A DNA stretch of 64,000 bases, taken from Pontibacter cellulosilyticus (GTDB lineage: Bacteria; Bacteroidota; Bacteroidia; Cytophagales; Hymenobacteraceae). The stretch is taken from contig NZ_JACRVF010000001.1 of the NCBI RefSeq assembly GCF_014306105.1, positions 760,413 through 824,412 of the forward strand. Direction: 5' to 3'. The position numbers were made by a program, and so were the translations under genes. Of this stretch, positions 18,163-27,236 are shown piece after piece. The notes beneath the pieces were generated by a model. The model did not search any database. It worked only from the letters and a program-made list of their open reading frames with translations, and was not told the origin of the DNA. The first letter of the stretch is position 1; each line of letters starts with the position of its first letter.

Positions 18163-18801
18163 TTATGCTTCCTGAAGTGCTTGGTGGCTGCTTATCTTCA
18201 GCCCATATTGCACGCCGAGGGCCACCGTTATAGTTCTTCTCACCTGATGCATTACCGCTAGGCGGGTTTCTTCTTTTAGCTCTACTCCTGCTGTTACACT
18301 GGTGCCGTAAGGATTGCCTCCCGCCGCAAAAACAGCTGGATCTGTATAACCTGGTGCAGCAATGATAGCACCCCAGTGAAACATAGTGGTATATAGTCCC
18401 AGTATGGTTGTCTCCTGACCTCCATGCGGATTGCTAGCACTGACCATGGCGCTTACCACCTTGTTTGCAAGTTTTCCTGTAAACCACAGGCCGCCGGTAG
18501 TATCCAGGAACTGCTTTACCTGCGACGGCATGTTTCCATAGCGGGTAGGAATGCTGAAAACATAAGCGTCTGCCCACACCAGGTCATCCAAACTCACAAC
18601 TGGTACATCCTCAGTTGCCTTCAGGTGTGCTTTCCAGGCTGGGTTGGCATCAATAGCGGATTGCGCGGCAAGTTCAGGGACTTTGCAAATTCTTACCTCA
18701 GCGCCCATCTCCCTGGCACCCTTTGCAGCCCACTGGGCCAGTTGGTAATTGGTGCCGGTCGCGCTGTAATAAATTACAGCCAGTTTAACGTTTGTCATCA
18801 T
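18163..18801 (-). CDS. wrbA: NAD(P)H:quinone oxidoreductase WrbA
   Basis: A 212-residue flavodoxin-fold enzyme that reduces quinones by two electrons using FMN and NAD(P)H. The FMN phosphate loop is YYSATGTNYQLA near residue 12, the tetramer/FMN region is FSIPTRYGNMPSQVKQFLDTTGGLW near 85 (given here by its ends, FSIPTRYG and TTGGLW), and the C-terminal half has SNPHGGQETT and YGTSVTAG. Length fits WrbA. Two ATGs in a row are possible starts. The neighbours (NAT, SnoaL-like protein) suggest handling of aromatic or quinone compounds, which is inference. Confidence 0.93.
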   Translation of the reverse strand: MMTNVKLAVIYYSATGTNYQLAQWAAKGAREMGAEVRICKVPELAAQSAIDANPAWKAHLKATEDVPVVSLDDLVWADAYVFSIPTRYGNMPSQVKQFLDTTGGLWFTGKLANKVVSAMVSASNPHGGQETTILGLYTTMFHWGAIIAAPGYTDPAVFAAGGNPYGTSVTAGVELKEETRLAVMHQVRRTITVALGVQYGLKISSHQALQEA

Positions 18802-18918
18802 ATGTAATGAATTTTTTGTTTTAAAAAGAATTCTTGAAAGCCTCTAACAAATTAAAATTAGAAACAACAGGCACCTTTACGGCGATGCCTAAAATACAGT
18901 GTGCTAACAAGATCTGGT

Positions 18919-19716
18919 TTAAGCAATGGAGGACTCACCAAGGCTGGTATAGGCAATCTGAAGCCTTATGTTGAAATGCTGCGCCAAGAACTCATCGAAG
19001 GCAGTTGCAGTCGGAACAGCAGTCTCCTGTTTTTCTTTCCCTTCCCTTACAACCAGTTTATCAGCTGTTAGAGTTATTCTGCCTTTTATTGTTGGGCGGG
19101 TACAGAGTGCTTGTTTGTTGAAAGGCGCCTGTGGGGCATGCTGATGAAACTCACACAAGGCCGAGAACTCCTCTAGTTGTCTCGGTACAAGGGCAAATTT
19201 GAACATTTGCTGATACAGCACATCATCTTCGGATTTTTCCAGCAACACTTCTCCTGCAGGTAATTGGCTGAGACGGTAATAGGTCCCATACTGGTTTTGC
19301 GCCTTGCCATACTGCAGTTTCAGGGGCTCTATAAAGGCATCGCCAAAACCCACATCTATAAGGTACTGCTCCTCTCCTATTGTAGTGATCAGAGCGATGT
19401 GGCCAAAATCCGCGCCGTAGATACCTATGTGGGGCACATATACGTTGCAAGAGATAAAGTAAGATTCGAACCCGATGCCATCGAGCAGCTGCTTAAAGGC
19501 GCCGTTCAGCTCGTAGCAAATGCCCCCACGACCGTTGTCCACTATTTTACGATAGAAGCGTTCTTGGTCGAGAACAATAGGGGTTTTACCCACCACATCC
19601 AGGTTTTCGAAAGGAACGTTTAGCGTGTGGGCTTTGTGCAGTGCAAACAGTGTTTCTTCAGTTACTGTAAGCCCCTGATTGAAACCGATTCGATGAAGAT
19701 AAGAAAGTAAATTCAT
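18919..19716 (-). CDS. Arylamine N-acetyltransferase
   Basis: A 265-residue NAT-family enzyme that transfers acetyl from acetyl-CoA to aromatic amines or hydrazines. The catalytic triad is visible: Cys in NGRGGICYELNGAF near residue 67, His in GADFGHIALIT near 107 and Asp in YLIDVGFGD near 122. The conserved start VPFENLDV near residue 35 is also present. It lies on the minus strand between an AraC regulator and wrbA. A detoxification role fits both neighbours but is not proved by the sequence. Confidence 0.93.
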   Translation of the reverse strand: MNLLSYLHRIGFNQGLTVTEETLFALHKAHTLNVPFENLDVVGKTPIVLDQERFYRKIVDNGRGGICYELNGAFKQLLDGIGFESYFISCNVYVPHIGIYGADFGHIALITTIGEEQYLIDVGFGDAFIEPLKLQYGKAQNQYGTYYRLSQLPAGEVLLEKSEDDVLYQQMFKFALVPRQLEEFSALCEFHQHAPQAPFNKQALCTRPTIKGRITLTADKLVVREGKEKQETAVPTATAFDEFLAQHFNIRLQIAYTSLGESSIA

Positions 19717-19836
19717 GGAAAATTGATTAAAGTTTATTATTGATTTTATATTAATATTTCACTTTAGACATGGAGTTTCCTGTCCACTTTTTTTTGGCGG
19801 ATTGGTTACTGGGAGAATGGTTATCTTAAGGGTAGT

Positions 19837-20652
19837 CTATTGAACAGGCAGCAGCCAGTCAATTAGTAGGTTGTCGAGACTCCTCCCGTCCGGAAGGCTA
19901 TGATATTTAAAATATGAGACATCATCCCGGTGTTGGAAGCCTGATTGTTCAGAGAGATGCTTTCCTATCAACAGACAGCTGTTCTTCATTTCTTCGAAGG
20001 GACAGCAAAAAGTATAACTGACAAACTTACCTCCAGACAACTGACTCTGAAAAAACTTGTTTTTGGGTAATGTTACACTAGGCTTTGCAAGAATCGCTGC
20101 ATCATATCGGTTCGAACCAGGATTTACCGTTTGGCAACCATACAAGATACCATAGTATTCAAAATCATCTTCCTTTAATCCGCTCACTTGCAGGTACTCT
20201 TTCACCTCTTTCCAGACCTTGTAGGTATCAGGGGAAAAATAATTACCTAAGCTTGGGAAAAGAAGAGCCTGCGGATGAGAGAGCACCACTGTTTTTGCCT
20301 TTAGGGAAAGATATCCCTCTAGAGCAGCAATGCTGTTCTTAAATTGGTTGTTCTCCCGGTAAGCCTTAGGAGAACAGCTCATGATGTCTTTGAAGGCTCT
20401 AGAAAAAGCACTGTTGTTGTTGTAACCAACCAGAAACTTTATTTCAGATACCGGCACCCGGGTAAGTGCTAGCAGATAAGCCGCCGTTCCTACACGTTGA
20501 CGCTTTATGTAGTTGCCTATGGGTTCATTCAGCTCGTCTTTCAGCATTCGATGAAGGTGAAAAGGCGAATACCCACTCAACCGGGCAAGCTTTTCAAGCG
20601 AGATCTCCTCATCGAGGTGATGCGTGATATGGTGCAGTACTTCCCTAATCAT
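19837..20652 (-). CDS. AraC-family regulator with GyrI-like effector domain
   Basis: A 271-residue transcription factor. The AraC double helix-turn-helix fills residues 1-105 (ISLEKLARLSGYSPFHLHRM and VGYNNNSAFSRAFKDIM as the two recognition units), and a GyrI-like small-molecule-binding domain fills about 115-270. This is the Rob/SoxS-like layout used for drug or redox sensing. A perfect TATCTTTG element lies at 20680-20687, 28 bases before the start. The adjacent NAT and wrbA genes on the same strand are likely targets. Confidence 0.9.
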   Translation of the reverse strand: MIREVLHHITHHLDEEISLEKLARLSGYSPFHLHRMLKDELNEPIGNYIKRQRVGTAAYLLALTRVPVSEIKFLVGYNNNSAFSRAFKDIMSCSPKAYRENNQFKNSIAALEGYLSLKAKTVVLSHPQALLFPSLGNYFSPDTYKVWKEVKEYLQVSGLKEDDFEYYGILYGCQTVNPGSNRYDAAILAKPSVTLPKNKFFQSQLSGGKFVSYTFCCPFEEMKNSCLLIGKHLSEQSGFQHRDDVSYFKYHSLPDGRSLDNLLIDWLLPVQ

Positions 20653-20679
20653 AGCTTTGATTACTTTAAATGAACATTA

Positions 20680-20687
20680 CAAAGATA
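20680..20687 (-). promoter_or_regulatory. Bacteroidota -7 element TATCTTTG for the AraC gene
   Basis: On the minus strand TATCTTTG matches TAnnTTTG exactly and sits 28 bases upstream of the ATG at 20652. No TTG is seen at the ideal -33 distance, so the promoter may be activator-dependent. Confidence 0.5.
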
Positions 20688-21077
20688 CAACACCGTAATC
20701 TAGATAAGTGTGCAGATCTTGCTACTTCACAAAAGTTCTTGAACAGAGACAATATTTAAAAAAACTGTTGAAAATATAACAAAACTCTTAGCCTCAATTA
20801 ATCTGATCACCTAAAAGGGAAGCCTAAAATTATCTTCACCATCGGCTTATAGTGATCCTATAACAGACCTGGAAAGCAACTAACTTACACCCAGTATATA
20901 ATCTAAGAACTGAATAGAACAACAGTTTAGAGTACAATTGATAGAATAAAAGAGTATTTCGTAGTTACGCTATATTATACTTTACAAGTCCATCAAGCAT
21001 ACTTTACTCAGTTGTGAACATTGCTAAAAGCATACGTTGCTGTAAACCCAATGATGTTCAATGATGTTGAGATGATT
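20688..21077. other. 390 bp intergenic region, no feature seen
   Basis: AT-rich DNA between the AraC gene start and the end of the TRIC-type channel gene. It holds AAGTATA-related motifs near 20890 and 20975 but no terminator or RNA that I can support. Confidence 0.4.
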
Positions 21078-21725
21078 TTATTCATTCCTGTCTTCTTTTG
21101 TCTTGTCTAAGTTCAGGATTGGTAACTGGATATGATATTTCACGGCAATCAGTCTAATAAAGATCACAGTTGCAGCAGCTAATATCTCCACTACAGGAAA
21201 TAAAATATCGAACTGATAGCAAACGAAAAATACCAAACCACCTGCGATGCAGGCCAACGCATAAATATCTTTCCGGAACAGCAAGGGCACTTCGTTAATA
21301 AGGACATCGCGAATTACGCCACCTACTGTGCCTGTTATAGCCCCCATCATTATACATACCCAGAACGGCAACCCAGCATCAAAACTTTTGGATATGCCTA
21401 CTGTAGTAAATAATCCAAGTCCGACGGTATCAAATATAAACAGCGTATTCCCTAGCCTTAGCAGCTTCTCCTTAAAGATAATGGCTACCAGTAAGGCAAT
21501 ACCTGTAATAAGCAGATAAGTGGCATCTAACATCCAAAAAGGCTTCACATCCAACAGCAGGTCCCTAATAGTACCGCCACCGATGGCAGTAACTAAGCCA
21601 ATAACGTAAGCACCAAACCAATCAATGTTCTTGCCTGAGGCTAATCTTATACCGCTTACAGCAAAAGCAAATGTCCCAAATAGGTCCAAAATCTTTATAA
21701 AACTAAACTCTGCTAATAAGTCCAT
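21078..21725 (-). CDS. TRIC-family (UPF0126/YicG-like) cation channel protein
   Basis: A 215-residue inner-membrane protein with about seven hydrophobic segments arranged as two related three-helix units. The signature TAIGGGTIRDLLL near residue 50 and its repeat ITGTVGGVIRDVLINEVP near 130 show the pseudo-duplication of prokaryotic TRIC channels, which form trimers permeable to K+ or Na+. A charged tail (DKTKEDRNE) ends the protein. It appears to be transcribed alone. Confidence 0.92.
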   Translation of the reverse strand: MDLLAEFSFIKILDLFGTFAFAVSGIRLASGKNIDWFGAYVIGLVTAIGGGTIRDLLLDVKPFWMLDATYLLITGIALLVAIIFKEKLLRLGNTLFIFDTVGLGLFTTVGISKSFDAGLPFWVCIMMGAITGTVGGVIRDVLINEVPLLFRKDIYALACIAGGLVFFVCYQFDILFPVVEILAAATVIFIRLIAVKYHIQLPILNLDKTKEDRNE

Positions 21726-22029
21726 TATATGTTTACCAAAAGTTTTGCCATATGCATTAGTGGCATCAAGTAGGGGGACAAGATACTAAATCAGAATTTA
21801 TCTGTTGGGGAAGTTATAGATGAAGTAAGCAGTTCTTCATGAATTATAACATCATTCTCATTAGCTTACGCATAATTTGTAGAATGATAGCCATACTTTC
21901 GTTACAGCTAATATCTATTACAGTATAACCATCACTAGCTGCCACTTAACCCATATCCTGAACATTGCAGTAAATCGTTACCAAAAGTTTAAGAAAAGGA
22001 AGTATAAATATCATGTTCCCTGATGCACA
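21726..22029. other. Divergent intergenic region upstream of purL
   Basis: About 300 bp between the TRIC-type gene and the purL promoter. Apart from AGTATA-type motifs near 21925 and 22000, nothing is seen; no purine riboswitch-like structure is evident. Confidence 0.4.
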
Positions 22030-22062
22030 TTGCCCATTTTTAAAATATTAACGGTAACTTTA
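22030..22062 (+). promoter_or_regulatory. Probable purL promoter
   Basis: TTG at 22030-22032 and TAACTTTA at 22055-22062 (one mismatch to TAnnTTTG) are 22 bases apart. Transcription would start near 22067, which supports translation from the ATG at 22082 rather than the TTG at 22067. Confidence 0.4.
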
Positions 22063-22081
22063 TGACTTGAAAAAAATAAGC

Positions 22082-25000
22082 ATGCTTCACTTCTTTTTTA
22101 ATCAACCAGATACAGTTTACGCCCTGCAAAAAGAGGGAAAACTGACCCCGACCGACATTCAAAAGCTTGAATGGTTATTCGGCAACGCCACTCTAAAACA
22201 GGAAACTGTGCTGAGTGGCTTTTTTGTTGGCCCTCGTGCTGCCATGATCACCCCATGGAGTACCAATGCCGTGGAAATCACACAGAACATGGGTATTGAG
22301 GGAATCACCCGGATCGAAGAGTTTAAAATAGTAGCAGAAGATTTCACGGACTTTGACCCGATGCTTTCTCAAAAGTATAAGGGTCTTGATCAGGACATCT
22401 ACGACATACATATACAGCCGGAGCCTGTACTGCCAGTTACAGACATCTCAGCCTATAACAAGCAGGAAGGACTGTCGCTTAGTGATGAAGAAGTTGATTA
22501 TCTAAACAAACTCTCTGAAAGATTAGGCAGACCGCTTACAGACTCTGAAGTGTTCGGGTTTTCTCAGGTTAATTCGGAACATTGCCGCCACAAAATCTTC
22601 AATGGCAAGTTTGTGATTGATGGAGAAGAGAAACCGACTTCGCTTTTCAAACTAATCCGTAAAACATCCGAAGCCAACCCTAACGATATAGTTTCGGCTT
22701 ATAAAGATAACGTGGCTTTTGTGAAGGGGCCGATGGTACAGCAGTTTGCACCTAAACGTGCCGATATACCTGACTTTTACCAAATAAGTGATTTCGAATC
22801 GGTTATCTCGATTAAAGCAGAAACGCACAATTTCCCGACTACTGTAGAACCATTTAATGGTGCCGCCACAGGTTCTGGGGGTGAGATCAGAGACAGACTA
22901 GCTGGTGGCCAGGGAGCGCTTCCGTTGGCAGGTACGGCTGTTTACATGACGGCTTTATCTCGACTGGAAAAAGACCGCCCATGGGAAAAGGCAACGCAGG
23001 AAAGAAAGTGGCTGTACCAAACGCCGATGGACATCCTGATCAAAGCCTCTAACGGTGCTACGGATTTCGGTAACAAGTTTGGTCAGCCTTTGATTACCGG
23101 TTCTGTTCTAACCTTCGAACACGACGAAAAAACAGAAGAGGTAGAGACACCTAGAAAACTGGGCTACGACAAAGTAATTATGCTGGCTGGTGGCGTTGGC
23201 TACGGCAAAGCAAGCCAGGCACAAAAAGGACATCCAAAAACCGGTGATAAGATTGTTATACTTGGCGGTGAGAACTATCGCATTGGTATGGGCGGAGCAG
23301 CCGTATCTTCTGCCGACACAGGTGAGCACGGAACAGGCATTGAATTGAATGCTATCCAGCGCTCCAACCCTGAGATGCAGAAACGTGCCGCCAATGCCAT
23401 ACGTGGCTTAGTGGAGAGCGAGCATAACCCGATAGTTTCGATACACGACCACGGTGCCGGCGGCCACTTAAACTGCCTATCTGAGTTAGTAGAAGAAACT
23501 GGGGGTAATATTGATTTGGATAAATTGCCTGTTGGCGACCCTACCCTATCTGCAAAAGAACTTATCGGCAACGAGTCGCAGGAGCGTATGGGATTGGTGA
23601 TTGGCGAAAAAGACATTGATACCCTACAAAAAATCGCTGAACGAGAGCGTGCTCCGATGTACACCGTGGGTGACGTTACCGGTGATCATCGCTTTACCTT
23701 CCAGTCAGCATCAACGGGTGCAAAACCAATGGACCTGGAGCTAAGCGACATGTTCGGAAGCTCGCCAAAAGTGGTGATGAACGACAAGTCCGTTTCCAGA
23801 AATTACCAGGAAGTAACCTACGATAAAAATCAGCTTCATACTTACCTGGAGCAAGTGTTGCAGTTAGAAGCCGTAGCTTGTAAAGACTGGTTAACAAACA
23901 AAGTTGACCGTTGCGTGGGTGGCCGTGTAGCGAAGCAACAGTGTGCCGGTCCGTTGCAATTACCGCTAAACAACTGCGGTGTGATGGCCCTTGATTTCCA
24001 GGGCAAAGAAGGGGTGGCTACTTCAATAGGCCACGCTCCTATCTCGGCCCTGATCGATCCGGCGGCAGGTAGCCGTAATGCTATTGGCGAGTCGCTGTCT
24101 AATATTGTTTGGGCACCGCTTAAAGATGGTTTAAAGAGTGTATCGCTTTCTGCTAACTGGATGTGGGCATCTAAGAATGAAGGCGAAGACGCCCGACTTT
24201 ACAAAGCGGTAGAAGCCTGTTCAGATTTCGCTATTGCCTTGGGTATTAACATCCCGACCGGTAAAGACTCGCTTTCGATGAAGCAGAAGTATCAAGACGA
24301 AGATGTTATCGCACCGGGTACAGTTATCATATCAGCAGCAGGAAATTGCAGTAATGTTCGCCAGGTAGTGGAGCCAGTATTACAGCGCGATGGCGGTAAT
24401 ATTTACTACATCAACCTGTCTAATGATGCTTACAAATTAGGTGGTTCTTCGTTTGCGCAGATCGTTAATAAAATAGGTAACGAAACACCGGATATCAACG
24501 ATGCTTCGCTGTTCAAGAACGCCTTCAACACGCTGCAAGGCTTGATCAAAGAAGGCAAAATAGAAGCAGGTCATGACATCGGAAGCGGCGGTTTAATTAC
24601 AACCCTGCTAGAGATGTGCTTTGCCGACAACAACCTGGGTGCAAGTATAGACCTGACTTCGCTAGGTGAGGAAGATAGCATTAAAGTACTGTTCTCTGAG
24701 AACATCGGCGTAGTATTCCAGGCATCTGCAGATGCAGAAGAAACCTTAAAAGCGAACCAAGTACCATTCTATAAAATAGGTACCGCTACATCTTCTGCAA
24801 CGCTTGAATTGAAAAATGGAGAAGACTCTTATAGCTTCGACATTGCTCAACTTCGTGACACCTGGTTTAAAACCTCATACCTGCTGGACATCAAGCAAAG
24901 CGGCCCAGTAAGTGCAAAAGAACGTTTCGACAATTACAAAAATCACGAATTAAAGTATAAATTCCCGGAAGGATTCGACGGTAAGAAGCCTGTTATCAAC

Positions 25001-25768
25001 AGCTCTAATCCAAGAATAAAGGCTGCTATCATCCGCGAAAAAGGAAGTAACTCGGAGCGTGAAATGGCCAATGCCATGTACCTGGCAGGTTTCGATGTGA
25101 AAGACGTGCACATGACGGACCTTATCTCAGGAAGAGAAACTCTGGAGGATATCCGTTTCATTGGCGCTGTGGGTGGCTTCTCTAACTCCGATGTACTAGG
25201 TTCGGCCAAAGGCTGGGCAGGAGCCTTTATGTACAACGAGAAAGCCAAAACAGCCCTTGAGAATTTCTTTAGCCGCGAAGACACGCTCTCGGTGGGCATT
25301 TGCAACGGCTGTCAATTGTTTGTAGAGTTAGGCCTCATAACTAAAGGTCATGAGGAGCCAGCGAAAATGCTGCATAATGTGAGCCAAAAGCACGAAAGCA
25401 TTTTCACGTCTTTAACTATCCGTGAAAACAAATCGGTAATGCTTTCAAGCCTGGCCGGCAGTACATTAGGGGTTTGGGTATCGCATGGAGAAGGCCGCTT
25501 CTGCTTACCACACTTAGAAGATAAATACCAGATTGTTGGCAAGTATGGCTATGAGACCTATCCAGCCTGCCCGAACGGTTCTGACTACAACACTGCCATG
25601 ATCTGCGACGAAACTGGTCGCCACCTGGTGATGATGCCGCACATTGAGCGTTCGCTTCTACAATGGCAATGGGCGCATTATCCGAAAGGCCGCCACGATG
25701 AAGTATCGCCATGGATGGAAGCTTTCGTGAATGCCAGAAAGTGGTTAGAGTCTAACGGAAATAATTAA
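22082..25768 (+). CDS. purL: Phosphoribosylformylglycinamidine synthase (large type)
   Basis: A single-chain FGAM synthase of about 1228 residues, which converts FGAR, glutamine and ATP to FGAM in purine synthesis. In order: PurS-like N-domain (about 1-150), linker with FSQVNSEHCRHKIFNG near 165, two AIR-synthase-type domains (with KAETHNFPTTVEPFNGAATG near 255 and a degenerate second half), and a glutaminase domain from about 960. The last shows the nucleophile Cys in GICNGCQL and the His/Glu of the triad in MMPHIERS. The frame extends to a TTG at 22067, but the ATG at 22082 (MLHFFFNQPD) fits homologues and the promoter. A strong terminator follows. Confidence 0.97.
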   Translation: MLHFFFNQPDTVYALQKEGKLTPTDIQKLEWLFGNATLKQETVLSGFFVGPRAAMITPWSTNAVEITQNMGIEGITRIEEFKIVAEDFTDFDPMLSQKYKGLDQDIYDIHIQPEPVLPVTDISAYNKQEGLSLSDEEVDYLNKLSERLGRPLTDSEVFGFSQVNSEHCRHKIFNGKFVIDGEEKPTSLFKLIRKTSEANPNDIVSAYKDNVAFVKGPMVQQFAPKRADIPDFYQISDFESVISIKAETHNFPTTVEPFNGAATGSGGEIRDRLAGGQGALPLAGTAVYMTALSRLEKDRPWEKATQERKWLYQTPMDILIKASNGATDFGNKFGQPLITGSVLTFEHDEKTEEVETPRKLGYDKVIMLAGGVGYGKASQAQKGHPKTGDKIVILGGENYRIGMGGAAVSSADTGEHGTGIELNAIQRSNPEMQKRAANAIRGLVESEHNPIVSIHDHGAGGHLNCLSELVEETGGNIDLDKLPVGDPTLSAKELIGNESQERMGLVIGEKDIDTLQKIAERERAPMYTVGDVTGDHRFTFQSASTGAKPMDLELSDMFGSSPKVVMNDKSVSRNYQEVTYDKNQLHTYLEQVLQLEAVACKDWLTNKVDRCVGGRVAKQQCAGPLQLPLNNCGVMALDFQGKEGVATSIGHAPISALIDPAAGSRNAIGESLSNIVWAPLKDGLKSVSLSANWMWASKNEGEDARLYKAVEACSDFAIALGINIPTGKDSLSMKQKYQDEDVIAPGTVIISAAGNCSNVRQVVEPVLQRDGGNIYYINLSNDAYKLGGSSFAQIVNKIGNETPDINDASLFKNAFNTLQGLIKEGKIEAGHDIGSGGLITTLLEMCFADNNLGASIDLTSLGEEDSIKVLFSENIGVVFQASADAEETLKANQVPFYKIGTATSSATLELKNGEDSYSFDIAQLRDTWFKTSYLLDIKQSGPVSAKERFDNYKNHELKYKFPEGFDGKKPVINSSNPRIKAAIIREKGSNSEREMANAMYLAGFDVKDVHMTDLISGRETLEDIRFIGAVGGFSNSDVLGSAKGWAGAFMYNEKAKTALENFFSREDTLSVGICNGCQLFVELGLITKGHEEPAKMLHNVSQKHESIFTSLTIRENKSVMLSSLAGSTLGVWVSHGEGRFCLPHLEDKYQIVGKYGYETYPACPNGSDYNTAMICDETGRHLVMMPHIERSLLQWQWAHYPKGRHDEVSPWMEAFVNARKWLESNGNN

Positions 25769-25800
25769 ATACTCCTTTTCATTCTTTAGAGTATAACTGA

Positions 25801-25835
25801 AAACAGCTGCTTTTTGTCTAAAGAAGCAGCTGTTT
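25801..25835 (+). terminator. Rho-independent terminator of purL
   Basis: AAACAGCTGCTT (25801-25812) pairs perfectly with AAGCAGCTGTTT (25824-25835) over an 11-base loop and is followed by T-rich sequence, 33 bases after the purL stop. Confidence 0.88.
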
Positions 25836-26001
25836 TATTTGTGTCTGATTATTCAATTCAGATTTAATTCTCATATAAAATTCCTACTCCCATAGCACCA
25901 TAGCTACTGTAGTATAACTCAATAAACACTATTCTTGTAAATGCTTTAGGTAATTTTGTGAGGTAAGTATGACTGCTGTCCATATACATTGATAGGCAGA
26001 A

Positions 26002-26220
26002 TACATGCTCTATAGCTTATTTAATTAGATGTGATGTATTCTTAGCTAAGGTCTTCTTTAAAATATTTTGGCGGTATGTTTCAATTATACACTTTATAGT
26101 TCATAGAATATCGGCAATTTCAGTATTTGTGTATCCGTCAGTTATAAACCTTTCCGGTAGCAATTAGAGCTCCTGTCGCAAAAGCGCATGATCATTATCT
26201 ATTACAATTTTGATCTGCTT
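26002..26220 (-). pseudogene. Decayed NarL/LuxR-type response regulator
   Basis: One minus-strand frame reads, through three stop codons, as the two ends of a NarL-type regulator. The receiver start is IKIVIDNDHALLRQEL (compare the usual DDHxLxRxGL), then TAA. About 130 codons are missing, and the frame continues with PERFITDGYTNTEIADIL, then TGA, then TIKCIIETYRQNILKKTLAK, which is the LuxR helix-turn-helix (GYTNKEIAD, TVETHRxNIL, KTGAKN). It ends NTSHLIK, TAA, AIEHV, like the KYAIEHGL tail of these proteins. The in-frame deletion plus three nonsense codons make it a clear pseudogene. No kinase remnant was found beside it. Confidence 0.8.
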
Positions 26221-26372
26221 GTGACGTTACTTGGAGGACTAATTTGCATATCCACTTGCTGTAAACTAGTAAGCAGATTTAGATATGATTGAACAAAAGG
26301 GCAAAATGTACATTCATAACTTTAAACGATCATTAAATTCAATCAATATTTCTAAAGAGGAAAAGTATTTTT

Positions 26373-26411
26373 AAACAGAAAGGCCAGCTTTTAAAACTGG
26401 CCCCTCTGTTT
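26373..26411. terminator. Bidirectional-type terminator hairpin
   Basis: AAACAGAAAGGCCAG (26373-26387) pairs with CTGGCCCCTCTGTTT (26397-26411) with two central mismatches over a 9-base loop, flanked by A- and T-rich runs. It terminates the small minus-strand gene at 26439-26714. Confidence 0.8.
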
Positions 26412-26438
26412 GTTATTTACAATGAAAGCTTCTTTGAT

Positions 26439-26714
26439 CTAATTATCTAAGCCACGCTGCGATGTGTATTGTCGTTGGTCTATATTACCATAATTATGGG
26501 AGATGAAGTTGCTGTAGCCATTTCTACTGCGTTTCTCCTCTAACTCATACACACCGGCTGAGGCACTGCCGTTATTCGAGTAACTATCGTTACCTCGCAT
26601 ACAGCCACTGCACATCCTGATCTCTTCCGGGCCTTGCTCCTCATGCCCTGCATACTGCAATCCAGTATAAACCATTGTTCCAGGGGTTTCATCCCTCCAG
26701 TTACTTGCTGCCAT
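26439..26714 (-). CDS. Small cytoplasmic CxxC protein of unknown function
   Basis: A 91-residue protein. The frame extends upstream to a TTG at 26783, but the ATG at 26714 has a textbook GGAGG ribosome-binding site about six bases ahead, so that start is chosen. The protein has no signal peptide or membrane helix. It starts MAASNWRDETPGTMVYTG, has one CSGC motif near residue 35 that could bind metal with a partner or act in redox chemistry, and a C-terminal half rich in Ser, Asn, Gly, Tyr and Arg that looks disordered. I do not recognise a family. It is divergent from the cyanophycin synthetase gene, 522 bp apart, and has its own terminator. Confidence 0.65.
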   Translation of the reverse strand: MAASNWRDETPGTMVYTGLQYAGHEEQGPEEIRMCSGCMRGNDSYSNNGSASAGVYELEEKRSRNGYSNFISHNYGNIDQRQYTSQRGLDN

Positions 26715-27236
26715 ATTTATCCTCCAATGTTGGTTTTTCAAGCAAAGAACGTCCGTTATCGTTCCGCAGAGTTGTGCTAGCAATTCCTACTCTCTTTCTT
26801 AGTACCCAAATTGACATCAGCTACTTTTATAACTCATTCAACCACAAGCATTAAGCATGAGCGTGTGTAAAATGCCACATAACGCTGCCTCTACTTATTT
26901 AACGTTCTGTAAATCTGGCAGTTGCTGCTATACTTACATTTAGTAGGCTTTAACAAAATAATACTGATAAATACGGAAGACATAAGTATAAATACCAGCC
27001 AAACGCAGCCAAAACCTGGTACTATAGTAGCTAATCTGGTAAAATCTAATTTATTCTCACAGCAATGATTAACACTTTAGATTAGCGTACAATCTCTATG
27101 GATGAGCATAAGATTTTGGCAGACGGGAGTTGCCGACGTTACAGATTATATCTCGTATACATTCAAAATCACACACCTATATCAAAGCTTTTACCTTGCT
27201 GATTCGCACCAGTAGCAGACCTAAGATTCTGGAACT
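26715..27236. other. 522 bp divergent region between the CxxC-protein gene and cphA
   Basis: Contains the ribosome-binding site of the minus-strand gene and two AAGTATA-type heptamers (near 26930 and 26985). No further gene, RNA or promoter could be supported. Confidence 0.4.

Noticed and set aside
22067-22081. TTG start for purL
   Set aside because: The promoter-predicted RNA start and family alignments favour the ATG at 22082.
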